From: Reticulascus tulasneorum
Lineage: Eukaryota; Ascomycota; Sordariomycetes; Glomerellales; Reticulascaceae
Reading direction: 5' to 3'
DNA length: 64,000 bases
NCBI GenBank assembly: GCA_001557505.1
Contig: LSAX01000003.1
Location: 4,526,001-4,590,000 of the forward strand
The position numbers and the translations under genes were made by a program. Shown here piece by piece: positions 1 to 12,056 of this stretch. Position 1 is the stretch's first letter; each line of letters starts with the position of its first letter. A model generated the notes under the pieces. The model searched no databases and had not been told where the DNA came from. It saw only the letters and a list, made by a program, of their open reading frames with translations.

Positions 1-3000
1 TATTTCTCTTCTTTATAAAAATCTTAAATATAAATATATTTAGATATATTTATAACTATAAAAGATAAACTATAAAATATATCATACTTTTCTATAACAA
101 CCTTAAAGAATAATAAAAATAACTTACATAAAGACTAAATAAGTATATTAACCTATATACCAACCTTAAACACCTAAAAAAAGCTAAGATCATTATAAAA
201 TAAACTATTAACACTAAACTTTTACAGATATTCACATTTATATATAAGTTTATATAATAATAAAACGAAAAAAGACTAAAACACATATAAATAAAAATAT
301 AATAACAAAAGATAAATTATTAAAATAATATAAGACTATAGATAAACGTTTAGAAAATATATAAATCCGTATAAAATTATATATAAGATATTAAGCCATA
401 AACAGACATACTAAAATGTATAAATCCACATAAAACCATATCTTAGATATTAAATATTAAACCTTAAACTAAATACTAGCTTAGAACTTATTTATAAAGC
501 TTCTTATAGGCTTTTATAGCTAAAGACTTCGTTAAAGCTTTATAAGCCTATTTACCATTTTTAATAAACTTAAGAACCTCTTTCTCTAACTTTACTTCTT
601 CTTCTTAGACTTTCTTCTCTTTATTTCCCTCTATTCTAAACGTAGCTATTTAAGTTAAAGATATTACCTAAGGTTTAAGCTTAGCCTAGATAGCGGAGGT
701 AATATTAAATACTTATAAAAGTTAGTATATAACTACTTAAAGACGTAGATAAGAATATATAATATGAAGAATATTGGCGGAAATTGACTTTAAAATATAA
801 TTAACGATCTTAAACGATAGATTTATTATCTTATCTTAATAATTAACAATAGAAATAATATCTAATAAATTAATATTCATGGCCGTAAAAGCTATTAAGA
901 GATTAACTAAAGATAAAGCCGCGGAAAACGACCTAATAGCTAACTAATCAACCTAACCAGCTTTAGCTTATATATAAATAATATTAATATTAAACATAAT
1001 ATGTTTAAATATGATTATATCTAATAGTAAATAAGTATATAAACTATTATTATCTAAACTATAGTCTTAGTAAGCTATATAAGATTATATAAGTTAGTAT
1101 AAGATAATATAATAACGATCAAACATCTAAGAACCATTAATAAACTAATATACAGCTATATAAGAAATTAAGTAGACTTATAAAGTTGTAAATAATATTT
1201 ATCTTAATATAAATTTTATACCATAAACGGTTATTCATAATTATTAAAGAGAAATATTAACAAAAGATTAAAAAAGACTATATAAGACCATATATATATA
1301 TCTAAAACATAATACCTGCTTACTAGGTTTAGGCTTTCTATAAATAGCTAGATTATAAAGGTCTTATATAGATATAAGGTAAACGTATTAGAAATAATAA
1401 AGAAGTAACGTAATATTATTATTAGAATAAAGATCTAACGTTTAAGATACCATAAGACTATGTAAGATTATATAAGATTTTTTAAAGATAAGATAATTAT
1501 AACAGATTAATATTAATAATCGATAAATATAAGGCCATATAAAAGTATATTTATAAAGTAGTAAATAATAATAGATATTTTCAAGACGAGGATTTTTAAG
1601 AAAAATCGGTTATATATATATAAAATCTAAGATTATATATAACCGCCTACGAAGTGCTAGATTAAGAAATCACGTATAAAGAAGAAGTTAGCTAATGGTA
1701 ACTACTGCTAGATATAAGAAGACGTGAAAAGCCGATAAAGGAAGTAGGCGCCGCTAAGCAGCCTAAAAAAGAAATAACGAACAAAGATAACAAAGGGAAA
1801 GAGAAAATAAGCCTTTATATTAATATATAAGATTATATAAAGACGAAAAAGACTATTTCTAAAATAACCGGTTTATAAAAACGATTAACTAATAAGATAA
1901 GATAGGTCTAAATACCTATATAAACCTATATAAGATAACGTATATAATAATATCTATCTTACCTTAAATAAAGAAAAATAAAGAATAATATATAAGATAA
2001 ACTATAGAGATTAAGGTTATTAGCTAAATAAAGGTTTTTCATCTTATATATTTATAAACGACTATATAAGGCCATATAAGGTTTTCCTCTATTTATTAAA
2101 TATAAACTTCTTATATAGCTATATAAATAAGCTATAGATAAAAAAATAATAATAATAATAAAAAGTTATTAAATTTATTTTTATTTATATCTTTTTTTAA
2201 TTATTATTAAGGTTTTTTCTTTTTTATTAATTATATAAAACTTTTTTAAATTAATTAATAAAATTTATATTTTATATATCTTTTTACTAAATTAATTTCT
2301 TTTTATATATATTATAATAAATAAAATATTTTTAACTTTATATTATAATTAGTTTTATATTAATAAATATAATCTTTTATTATATTTTTTATATTATTTT
2401 TTTAATTTTATCAAAATATTTTTTAATAATAAGTTTTTAATATTAGATTATTAATAATAAATCTTTTTTTTTAATATTAATTATTATTAATTTTTTAATT
2501 TCTTTTTTTAATAAAATATATTAAAAATTTATTTTTAAATTTAAATTATTATTATTATTATTTAAAAATAATTTAAAATAATTAATAAAATTATTTAATA
2601 ATGTTTAAAAACTTAATATTATTTATTTAATCTAAGTTTAATCTTTAATAATCTTTAAGGTTTATTTGTTATTATTTATTAATCATTTATTAATATAAAA
2701 GAATATATATTAAATAATATTATAATATTTATAAATTAATTTTAAAAATTATTTTAAATTAATATATCTATATTATTTATAATATTTATATTTATTATTA
2801 AATTTTATATTATTATTTCTAAGTCTTTTTATTATTATAAATTATTTAACTTTTAAAAATATAATATTTTATTTTTTAAAAATAAATATCTTAATTAAGT
2901 TTAAATTATTTATTTTATATTTTTTTAGGTTATATTATATCTAAAATCTAAGATAATATTTTATATTTCTTTTTTAATTTATATATAAAATAATTATTAT

Positions 3001-5156
3001 TATAATGTCTAAATTAATATATTAATAAATTTTATATTATATTTATTATTTATTAATTAGTTTTATTTTATTTTAAAATATTAATTTATCGTTTATTAAT
3101 AAATCTTTAATTAGCTTTTTTAAAATATTATTAAGTTATATAATTAAACTATTTATATATAAAATATTTTTTATTTTTAAAATCTTTTTAATTATTTTTT
3201 ATTTTATAAATATAATTAATAAAATCTTAATTTAGCTTTTTCTTTTAAAATATATTAAGTTTTATTAGATTATTATAATATTTATAAATAATATTTTATT
3301 AATATACTTTTTTCTAATTATTATATTATTTTCTAAAATTAATATAATAATTATTAAATATTATAATATATTATTTTTATTTATTATTAATATTAATAAT
3401 TATTATTATATATTATTATTTTAATATATTTAGTTAAATATTTAAATTAATCTTTTTAATTAAGTTATCTTTAATTATTTTTTTAATCTATTATAAAATT
3501 ATATTATAAATATAAATTCTTCTTAATTAACTTTTAAAATTATTTATTAAAATATTAAAATATAATTAATTATTAACTTTTTATAAATTAAATATATTAA
3601 TTATTTCTTATTTATTTTTTCTTTATTTAAGTTACTAAATACTTTTTATAATATCTTTTAAATTTAATAAATATAAAAAATATTTTTATAATTTTTATTT
3701 TAAAAATAAAATTTAAAATATTTTTTTTTTAAAATATTTTTAAAAATAAAATTCAAATTAGATTATAACATTTTTTATTAAAAATAATTAAAAATAAAAT
3801 AATTATTTTAACTTAATCTTTTAAAAATTTAAATTTATATTAATATATATCTTAATAAAATCTAAATTAAGTTATAAAAACTTAAAAAAATTTAAATTAT
3901 CTTAAAGAATTTAATAATAAAAAAGTCTTTATCTTATCTTTATTAATTTATATATAAAAGATTATGTTTTCTTTTTTAAACTTTTAAAATATTGTTATAA
4001 AATATTTTAAACTAACTTTTTCTTTAGAAATATTTAATATTATATTTATTTAAAAATAAAGATATTATTTATAATAATAAATAACTTATTAAATAAAAAT
4101 AATTAAAATATTATAATTATGTTAAAATTAATTATAATATTAATTTTAATAATTATTATTAAGGTTTATATTATTAAATAAGTTAGATAATATTAATAAA
4201 AAATATTATAAAAAAACTTTAAATTAAACTTAATATTATAAAATATATTATATAAAATTAATAATCAAAGTTTAAAATTTAATAAAATTAAAAACTTAAG
4301 TTAATTATTAAAATATAATTAAGAATTATCTAATTATAAAAAAGATTATTTTTATATAAAAATATAAAATCTTTAAATTATAATTTACTTAGATTATTAT
4401 AATCTTATTAATTATTAATCTATCTTATTATATATATTTTTTTATATTTATTAATAACTTTTTATTATTAAAATCTTTTTATTAATAATATAATATTATT
4501 AATAAAAGTTTATAAATAATCTTTATATATTAACATTTTATCTTTAATATAAATAAATTAAACATTATATTATAAATTTATTTAATATTATTAAATATTA
4601 TATATATATCTTTAATCTTAAATGTTATTATATAAATATATTCTACTGTCTATAATTACTTATTAAAAAGGTTATATATTATGATTATGATATTTTACAT
4701 AATTTTAATTATTTCTAAACTAATAAAGTTATAAATAACCTTATCTTTTATATAAATTTATATAAAAATAAACATATTAATATCATGATTTTTATAAATA
4801 AATTATTTTAAATGAAATTATTTAACTTATAGATATATTATATTTTAATAATAAAGATATTATTATAAACCTTTAATTAATATTATATAAACCTTTAATT
4901 AATATTATATAAAGATAAAATTAATATTATATAAAGATAAAATTAATATTATATAAAGATAAAATTAATATTATATAAAGATAAAATTAAGTTTGATAAA
5001 TATATAAATATATAAATATAAAGTTATATAAGATAATATAACATTCTATAAAGATTAAAACCTTAAAAAAGAGGTCTAACAACTTTTAATTATATATTTA
5101 CGAATTTTTTAATATCTCTATGTACCAGGTATATCCATATTACGAATTTACAAGGA
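1..5156. other. A/T-rich, RIP-like island without intact genes
   Basis: The stretch is dominated by A and T with TA-rich words and dense stop codons on both strands. It is most extreme from about 2150 to 4650, where G and C are rare. From about 480 to 2100 more G and C survive and some Lys-rich reading frames are visible if stops are ignored. The only open frame of note is a chance-looking 64-codon one at 92-286. Composition returns to normal within about 20 bases near 5157. In Pezizomycotina such blocks are usually repeats or transposons degraded by RIP (C-to-T change). That origin is inferred; a centromeric or subtelomeric A/T block is the alternative. No telomeric TTAGGG array is present. 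Confidence 0.8.
4864..4990. repeat. 22-bp tandem repeat at the edge of the A/T island
   Basis: About six consecutive 22-bp units run through this segment. Two units carry ATAAACCTTTAATTAA and the following four carry ATAAAGATAAAATTAA; all share the tail TTAATATTAT. The register is exact (repeat starts are 22 bases apart at 4921, 4943 and 4965). It lies just inside the right border of the A/T island. Confidence 0.8.
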
Positions 5157-5707
5157 TTAAGGACTTTTGTCCCAGTGCCTCCTGCAGACTGCCGTAGGGT
5201 GCGGCCGTGGGGTCACTTATCTTATACTGCTGGTAGCACGACAGGCTGCCCCTCAGACCCAACGATCGGCGTACTCGTCCAAAGAGCCAGGAAGCTTTCC
5301 AAGTCGATTAAGACGAGTAAAACTGATTATGGGTAGAATGCTATATATATTAGGTGTCAGTTGAGACTCAGGGCCCAATTCGCTTCTCCCTGGCCGTGGG
5401 AGTTAATTGCTCTGGCTGCGCTTGATTGGATCGGCCGGGGATCTGATTGTGTGGAGAACCAACTCTAAAGTTCTTTTAGGAAATCCGTATTTATGAGACG
5501 CAATGTGAATCCTTCGTAATTATACCACGAGTACCTGGTACTGGCTCGGTAAGGCTGGTCAGGAAATGTTCAGTACAAATAGCTGTTATATTTGCGACTC
5601 CCCGCCAAGTAACATCTCGCCATTGCAGAAATCTTGCCCGTTCATTAGACATTATCTATTCGAGCCTTAGCAAACGTCGCTCGTTGTCAGGCTCGGCGAC
5701 AAACAAC
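5157..5707. other. Intergenic, border of the A/T island to the P450 gene
   Basis: Normal-composition sequence upstream of the P450 start. A 65-codon open frame at 5167-5364 has no recognisable features and does not begin with ATG. I see no RNA gene or other element here; it presumably holds the P450 promoter. Confidence 0.5.
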
Positions 5708-7525
5708 ATGAGCACCATGGAAGCTGCAGCGATAGATGATGCTACGGTACACGCATCCGGAAACGGGACGTTGAAGTCGGAAAGCTTTGTCTTGCTCCTT
5801 CTTCGCGGCGTACACCAATCATCGAGTTCGTACATCGCGATTGCCAGTCTGTTAATTTTGTTTTTCCTTCTTAGCAGGGTGCCTGCAAAGGTCGATCCTC
5901 GAGAACCACCCGTGATCCATCCCCGGATTCCGCTCATCGGACACATCGTGGGCATGATCAGGTACCAGGGCCAGTACTTTACCAACCTATAGTGAGCACC
6001 CTTTCCGGGATCGCATCCCAGAGCGCCGTCGCGTTGCCAGGAACAGAGTCCGAATACATTACAAAGCGAAGAGAAGGCATGTACGAACAATTATCGGCCA
6101 GTGTTGCTGACCAGCGTCTAGTGCCCGTCGAAATGTGCCCATCGCAACGTTGCCTATGCTCAATGGCAAAATGTATCTGATATTTGAACCATCTCTGGTT
6201 CATTCGGCCTTTCGCTCCAAGGGTCTATCGTTCCTTCCCTTTGCCGTCGAGTTTGCACAAAGGCAGAGCGGCGTAAGCGACGAGGCGTTTGCGCCGATCC
6301 GCAACACCAACCTGGTCCCCGACTTCTTCAGTCGGATCCATCCGGCGATGCAAAACCCTTATCTACATAGCATGAATACCAATGCATTGAAGTATGTGTC
6401 GAAGGAGCTGGATGCCCTTGGAAGTAGCGGACCGTGGCAGGAGATCCCCAATCTTTACCTGTGGCTCCGGGACTTGATGACGATCGCGACGACGGAGGCC
6501 CTGTACGGGTCCGAGAACCCCTTCACAAAGGATCAAAGTCTCGTCGACGATCTTTGGTACGTTAAGTGAAAACGATTGGTGGGCGAGCTAACCGAATTGG
6601 CAGGATCTTTGAAAAGGGTCTCAGCCTGCTGTTGTTGAACTTTGCCCCGTCCATCATTGCGGCGAAAGTGATTCGCAGCCGCAACAGGGTCCAGGACGCG
6701 CTCGACCAGTACTATCTTGCGAAGAACGATCTCAATGAAGATGCAGCGCAGCTTACGAGGGCTCGTGCTGCAGCTTTCCGAGACCACGGAATCCCGGAAG
6801 GGGACGTCGGAAAGCATGAAATCGCCCTTCTCCACGTGTCTACCACTAACACGATCCCAACCTTGTTCTGGTTCACGTCACTAATCATGTCCCGCCCTGA
6901 ATTGGTGACGCGACTGCGGCAAGAAGTTATAGCCGTAGTCCAACGTGGCGAAGCCGGCATGATGACTGTTAATATCACAGCCGTTGAGGAGCAGTGTCCT
7001 CTCCTCGTCGCCTGCTACCGCGAGGCGACTCGGGTTTCAAATCGTGCAATGGGCTCGCGAAGAGTGGTGGAGGACACGACCATATCGGATGACAAGGGCA
7101 ACTCGTACCTTTTGAAAAAAGGCGTTGACGTGCAAATGGCATTAGGAGTGATGCATCGGTTGGGCAGTGTATGGGGGCCAGACCCGGCAACGTTTTCTCC
7201 CGACCGATTCTTGGTGCAGCAGACGAGGGAGAGCGCGGAGGGTGAAAAGGCCAAGAGAGCAGCTTACGCTCCATTTGGAGGAGGAAAGCATTTGTGTCCA
7301 GGTCGCAACTTCGCCTTCGCAGAGAACATGTGCTTCATGATAGCCCTACTACTAGCCTACGATGTCTTTCCGTTGGAGGGAGAGGCAGCTCCCTGGAAGC
7401 TACCAGAGATGAATCCTCACATAATAATTGAGGGGGTTGCTAAACCAGTCAATGGGGGCAAGGGATTTGGTGTACGAATTCGGAGAAGGAAGGGCTGGGA
7501 AGATTCGAAATGGGTGTTTGAATGA
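5708..7525 (+). CDS. Cytochrome P450 monooxygenase (CYP7B/CYP8-like clan)
   Basis: Haem-thiolate monooxygenase, probably anchored in the ER membrane; substrate unknown. Three exons, 5708-5991, 6122-6556 and 6604-7525, join in frame to 546 residues, a normal P450 length. An N-terminal membrane segment lies at about residues 41-57 (IAIASLLILFFLL). The K-helix motif E-A-T-R is in CYREATR, and the haem-binding loop FGGGKHLCPGRNFA has its Cys near residue 471. The order and wording resemble fungal proteins annotated as oxysterol/cholesterol 7-alpha-hydroxylase-like or prostacyclin-synthase-like P450s; that is from family memory, not a search. The ATG at 5708 was chosen because upstream in-frame codons start with TTG. 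Intron 1 is long (130 bp) for this locus. All catalytic landmarks are intact. The gene is the first one beside the A/T island and has no pathway partner next to it. Confidence 0.9.
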
Positions 7526-8073
7526 GAGGACTGTGTTTGTGTGTCCACGCCATATCTCATTCACCCCCCATTCGGTGTGTGTTTATTTGGAGACTGCGAA
7601 GGATATCAAGCTTCAAATCTAATCTCCAGCTCGCGTTTCATTATTTGCAAAGATCCAACACGAGAGTTGCAATCCCTGTGAACGCTTGGAAAGCTTCGTC
7701 TTCAAGGTCCGTAAGTGTGGAGAGAGCAGGTCTCAACGAACCAGTTTCCGCAGACCAGCTCCACAAATGTCACAATCGCTTGATTTGCGCCAATCGTAGA
7801 AAACAGGTAGGCTCTGAAGCTCTGAAGTCCCAAGATGAACCCGCTGCAGGTCCCACGATATTTTTCGGTGAAGTTTCCTTTACCATGGATTGGAAACAGG
7901 GAAGACCGCCCAGCTATGGCACGTGACCGTATATTGACGTCATGATCGGTGTAGCTTGGCAGCTGTCCCACGAGCCTCTCCATGCTTCAAATAAACGCGC
8001 TCTACTTTTGCAGCTGAGGCTGCTGGTACCAGCATGACCTCATGAGAAGAATTACAGCAGTCAAAACGCCGAA
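7526..8073. other. Intergenic between P450 and MCU
   Basis: Contains the 3' region of the P450 gene and the promoter of the uniporter gene. An open frame at 7522-7926 starts inside the P450 stop region, lacks features and is taken as chance. Nothing else is seen. Confidence 0.5.
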
Positions 8074-9565
8074 ATGAGCCATGCTTGCCGTCGTCTCTGT
8101 ATTCGACTGCCAACATCTGCCTGTCACGCAGTTCCCCGACGTCTCAACCTACCGTACAGACATGTTTCCGCGGTAGTACGAGCTTTCAGCGTCTCGCGTG
8201 CTTTCCGTGAGGACGATGCGGATACGAAAGCCAAGAAGCTAAGCCAGAAAGCCGTGGACGAACAGGAGGAGGAAGTGACAGCGAGAAGAAAACAACAGGA
8301 GCGGCCATGGCATAGAGCAGGCAGTGACGCAGAGCCGCCAGACGAGTCCACGGACCCAACGAAAGGCGACAGAACGAAGGGTAAGTCAATCACCAAGCCA
8401 CTTCTGCTACCAATTGTGGTCACATAGTAACAGTCCTAATTGACCTGTAGGACGACTGCTCACGACGCCCACAAGACTCCTCAAAGTCATCTTGCCTTTA
8501 CCATATCATGCAACCGAGGCAGGGAAGAGGCAAGCGGAAGGCGAGAACGCAGACAGTACACAGGACGAGATCGAACCATTGGCTCTGCTCGTCCACCCTC
8601 AACAGCCCCTATCCTATCTCGAACGATTGATCCAAGCCGAACTTCCACCGATACAAGACAAGAATTTGGTGCGGGTGCCAAACATCTTCTTCAGAGCTGA
8701 GGCGGACCACAGCGATAACCACAAGAACGAGCATGCCACCAAACCCAAGGAGGGCAATGTCGCATCCTACTCGGGCTTGGGCCACGAAGGACCCAAGCAC
8801 TCCGATGCCAACTGGGTTCGGTGGAGCAGCAGCACTGATGTTGGTGACTTTATTCGGGACGCGGCACGAGGTCGCGAATTTGCCATCGACATCGAAGGTT
8901 ACGACAAGGAACTGCGCGTCGCAGTCCCGAGTTTCAATGACCGGACATACTATATGCGCATGCGGCTGCGGAGGCTATCTCGACGGATCGACCGGCTGGC
9001 AAGCATCAAGGAAGATTGCGACAAGCTCGCCCACCGCGGTGCTCATAGGATTGCGATGAGTGGTTTCGGAGTCTTGATCAGCTGGTGGGGAGTGGTGTAC
9101 TATGTCACATTCCACACAGACGCCGGGTGGGATCTCGTGGAGCCAGTGACATATCTTGTCGGTTTGACAACTATCATGGGCGGTTACCTATGGTTTCTGT
9201 ACATCAGTCGGGACCTGAGTTACAAAGCAGCTCTTAACGTCACCGTATCGAAGAGGCAGACTGCGCTGTACCACGCCCGCGGCTTCGATATCCAGAAATG
9301 GGAGAACACGGTCCAAGAAGCCAACGCGCTGAGACGTGAGATCAAAATGGTCGCGGCTGAGTATGACGTTGACTGGGATGAGATGGGGGATCTTGGCGGC
9401 GAGGACGTCAAGAAGGTATTAAACAAGGAGAGGAAGGCTCGTAAGAAGGATGATGATGAGGATGATGAAGAAGATGAGAAAGAGCGTCATCAACACAAGA
9501 GTGACGACAAGGACGACAAAGCGGCGAAAGAGGGGAAGGAGGCAAAGAAGAAGGGAGTGGACTGA
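8074..9565 (+). CDS. MCU: Mitochondrial calcium uniporter pore subunit (fungal MCU)
   Basis: Pore-forming subunit of the inner-membrane calcium uniporter. Two exons, 8074-8380 and 8451-9565, give 473 residues; the 70-bp intron has a GTAAGT donor and a TGTAG acceptor. The N-terminus (about 1-50) is rich in Arg, Ser and Ala, as expected for a mitochondrial presequence. A coiled-coil-like stretch precedes TM1 (about 307-320, [12 protein letters not shown]). The signature loop WDLVEPVTY begins at about residue 329 and carries the selectivity-filter Asp and Glu; TM2 follows ([16 protein letters not shown]). The C-terminal tail is an unusually long run of Asp, Glu and Lys. Many ascomycetes keep an MCU although yeasts lost it. 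No regulator gene (MICU or EMRE type) is visible next to it. The ATG is the first in frame and fits the presequence. Confidence 0.92.
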
Positions 9566-10424
9566 GAATTCATCTAGGCCGATACCAAGAGCATAAGGTA
9601 CTTGTCGGGCATTATAGAAACGACAAATTGTAAAATACAACGCAAAATTTGCTCCGCCCATGGTCCCGACACCCTTGATTCGATTCCGAGTTGTTGCCGT
9701 AGGAGTAATTTGACATACGGATATCTCTGTCATGAAGCCCACCAAGCGAATCAGGCCATTCCACAGCGGGAACAACGATAAAGTGGCCACTCAATGGTGG
9801 AAACGTAATGGATCTAACGAGCAGCCCGTCCGCCGCCGAATTGGTTTTTCTTGTTAGGTAGGAGGACGCAATTCGCAATCACCCCACCCACGGCACAGTT
9901 CGTGTACCTAGTGTTTTCCATGGGCAAATCACTGTGGGGTGATTTTCAATTGCCTCCCGCCACTCGCCTTTTAAGAATACATGGCCAGACGCCGGATCGA
10001 GCGTGGCTGAAGTCGTTCTCTATCTCTTCCGATTTACTTGCCTACCTAGGCATGTATGTATTCCGTAATTATATACCATGCAGCACTTTGCATGCGGGGA
10101 TGGATGGGTCTGTTCGCGGCAGAGCTCCATTTGGTGGGGTTCCATGTGCACCACAAAAAGCTTCACCTCAGATTCCAGTCTTGTCCAGACTTTCCAATCC
10201 CGATATGGGCTGATAATCGATGGATCTCCCAAGGTTCCCCCAGAACCCGTCCCTGGATCCCCCGTGCATCTGATTGAGGCCTGATAAACTCGTCATCTAC
10301 TTCCATTTGAGGGTTATCTTAGCACCAAATCCCCCCATTATCTACACTACCCCGCCATCTCTCCTCTCACTCTGCGCAAGCTTCACATTAATACTCGCAC
10401 CCTCGCTTGGTCCCTACAGCAGCC
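9566..10424. other. Intergenic, MCU 3' side and siderophore gene promoter
   Basis: No gene is supported. Several short overlapping frames are chance. The right third contains three GATA-factor sites, listed separately, and a pyrimidine-rich tract (10330-10400) ahead of the next start codon. Confidence 0.6.
10210..10319 (+). promoter_or_regulatory. Cluster of three GATA-type sites upstream of the siderophore gene
   Basis: CTGATAA occurs at 10210-10216 and again at 10281-10287, and TTATCT (AGATAA on the other strand) at 10314-10319. All lie within 215 bases of the ATG at 10425. Fungal siderophore genes are repressed under iron sufficiency by GATA factors of the SreA/SRE/Urbs1 type, whose published core is ATCWGATAA. 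The two CTGATAA sites match the last seven positions of that core. Functional binding is inferred from motif and context only. Confidence 0.5.
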
Positions 10425-12056
10425 ATGTCTCCTCAGATCATACACTTGCCGGACGGTCAAAACTTCACAGTCACGCCAGTCTTCGCAGGGTTATTCTTCA
10501 AGTCCCACGAGCTCAACACTCACCACAATGCTTTCCCAATCGGCTGGACGATAGTCCTCAACACCGAGGACGATGCCGATGACCACCATGATTCCAAGCC
10601 CGATGGCGAGCAAAACGAAGAGGAGCGAGCTCGAGCCCGCCGAAGACATATCCACACATACAAGCAGCCCACTCTGCAAAACGACAACCTCTTCATATCT
10701 TCGATCTCGAATCCCTCCAGCAACGAGTACAAGCCCCCTGCGAGCCCGACGAGGCAGATAGCGATGATGCTGTGGATCACTCTGTACTGGTACTTCCACC
10801 AGCCAGAGCCTTCGCCGTATCTGTTGAACGAAGACACGAAGCACACGCCGGACGTGGCCAAGCCCAAGGGCGAGTGGCGGATCAATATCAAGAGGGATGG
10901 GGTTTTGCGCGGCCGGAACCTGATTCCGAAGCTTGAGAGGATGGGCTTGATTGCGTCGTTTGATTCCGCCGTCGGGACCAACATCGACGACAATGGCGAG
11001 GAATGGATGCAGATGTTCGTCTCGCGGCGGATGTTCTGGCAGATTCCCGGCCGGCTTTTCCTTTTCACTCTGCAGCCAAACAGAGGCTCTTCGTTCCCTG
11101 GATCGCCGGCGGGCAGCCGGCCTGGCTCGCCAGTCCGCAACGACTCACCTCACCGCATAACACCAACCCACACACCGTATTCTTCAAACAATCGTCTGGA
11201 GGCAGACCTCCCCGGTGCCCCGATACCAATGACCCTTGTCTCCGCTCCGAGTTTCCCGATCGGTCCCTTCTTCTCTAGCTCGCATCTCCCGACATACTAT
11301 CCTCCAGCACCACTGATGTACTCTGTCACGAATGGCGTTCGCCACCCACTCCGCCCGAAACCTGCTCGGATGGGCGAGGTCTTCTACACGCGGTTCATAC
11401 CCAGTGTTGGACAGTATCTCTCCTTCCGAGTGGCGTCACTAGCTCCCAAACCGATTCCGTACATGGGCCCTGTTGGTCCCAAACCTCCAGATCAGGGCCA
11501 TCTGCTGACGCTTTCTGATACCTCCCTTCTCCAGATGTGGCTCGCCAAACCTCGAGTGGCCACATTCTGGGGCGAATACGTCCCCAACTTCCTCGGCACC
11601 GCCCTTGGCTCAAAACACTCGTTCCCCGCCATCGGCATGTGGGATGGCATACCGTTCGGATACTTCGAGGTCTATTGGGTAAAAGAAGACAGCCTTGGGA
11701 AATACCTAGGTGGCGAGGCCGGGGACTGGGATCGTGGGATACATATACTCGTCGGCGAGGAATGGGCGCGGGGAAGAGTACCTGCTTGGCTGACGAGTCT
11801 GGTGCACTGGTGTTTTACCGAGGACTACAGGACCTCTAACGTGTGCGTCGAGCCAAGGGTCGATAATTCAAGGTAAGTGGCGGCTCGCGAAGTTCATGTA
11901 ACGGGCTTGACAGATGACTGAGCTGACTATTTTGGCAGATTCATCCAACATTTGCAATTCTCGGGTTTCTCCAAGGAGAAGGAAATCTCGTTCCCGCACA
12001 AACAGTCCTGGTTCCTGAAGCAGAGGAGAGACGCTTGGGAAGGGCCTGTGTTGTGA
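10425..12056 (+). CDS. Siderophore N5-hydroxyornithine acyltransferase, SidF/AceI type
   Basis: Predicted to acylate N5-hydroxyornithine (anhydromevalonyl or acetyl transfer) in hydroxamate siderophore synthesis. Exons 10425-11872 and 11939-12056 give 521 residues; the 66-bp intron has a GTAAGT donor. The C-terminal half is the GNAT-like IucB/MbtK domain found in this family: DTSLLQMWLAKPRVATFWGE, then SFPAIGMWDGIPFGYFEVYW, VGEEWARGRVPAWLTSLVHW and the late VEPRVDNSRFIQHLQFSGF block. The middle (about 225-265) is a low-complexity Ser/Pro/Gly insert. The protein ends in -PVL, so no C-terminal peroxisomal SKL-type signal is visible, although Aspergillus SidF is reported as peroxisomal. No synthetase, ligase or SidI/SidH homologue is adjacent. 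The ATG at 10425 follows a short pyrimidine tract; an upstream in-frame TTG is not a credible start. Confidence 0.85.
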
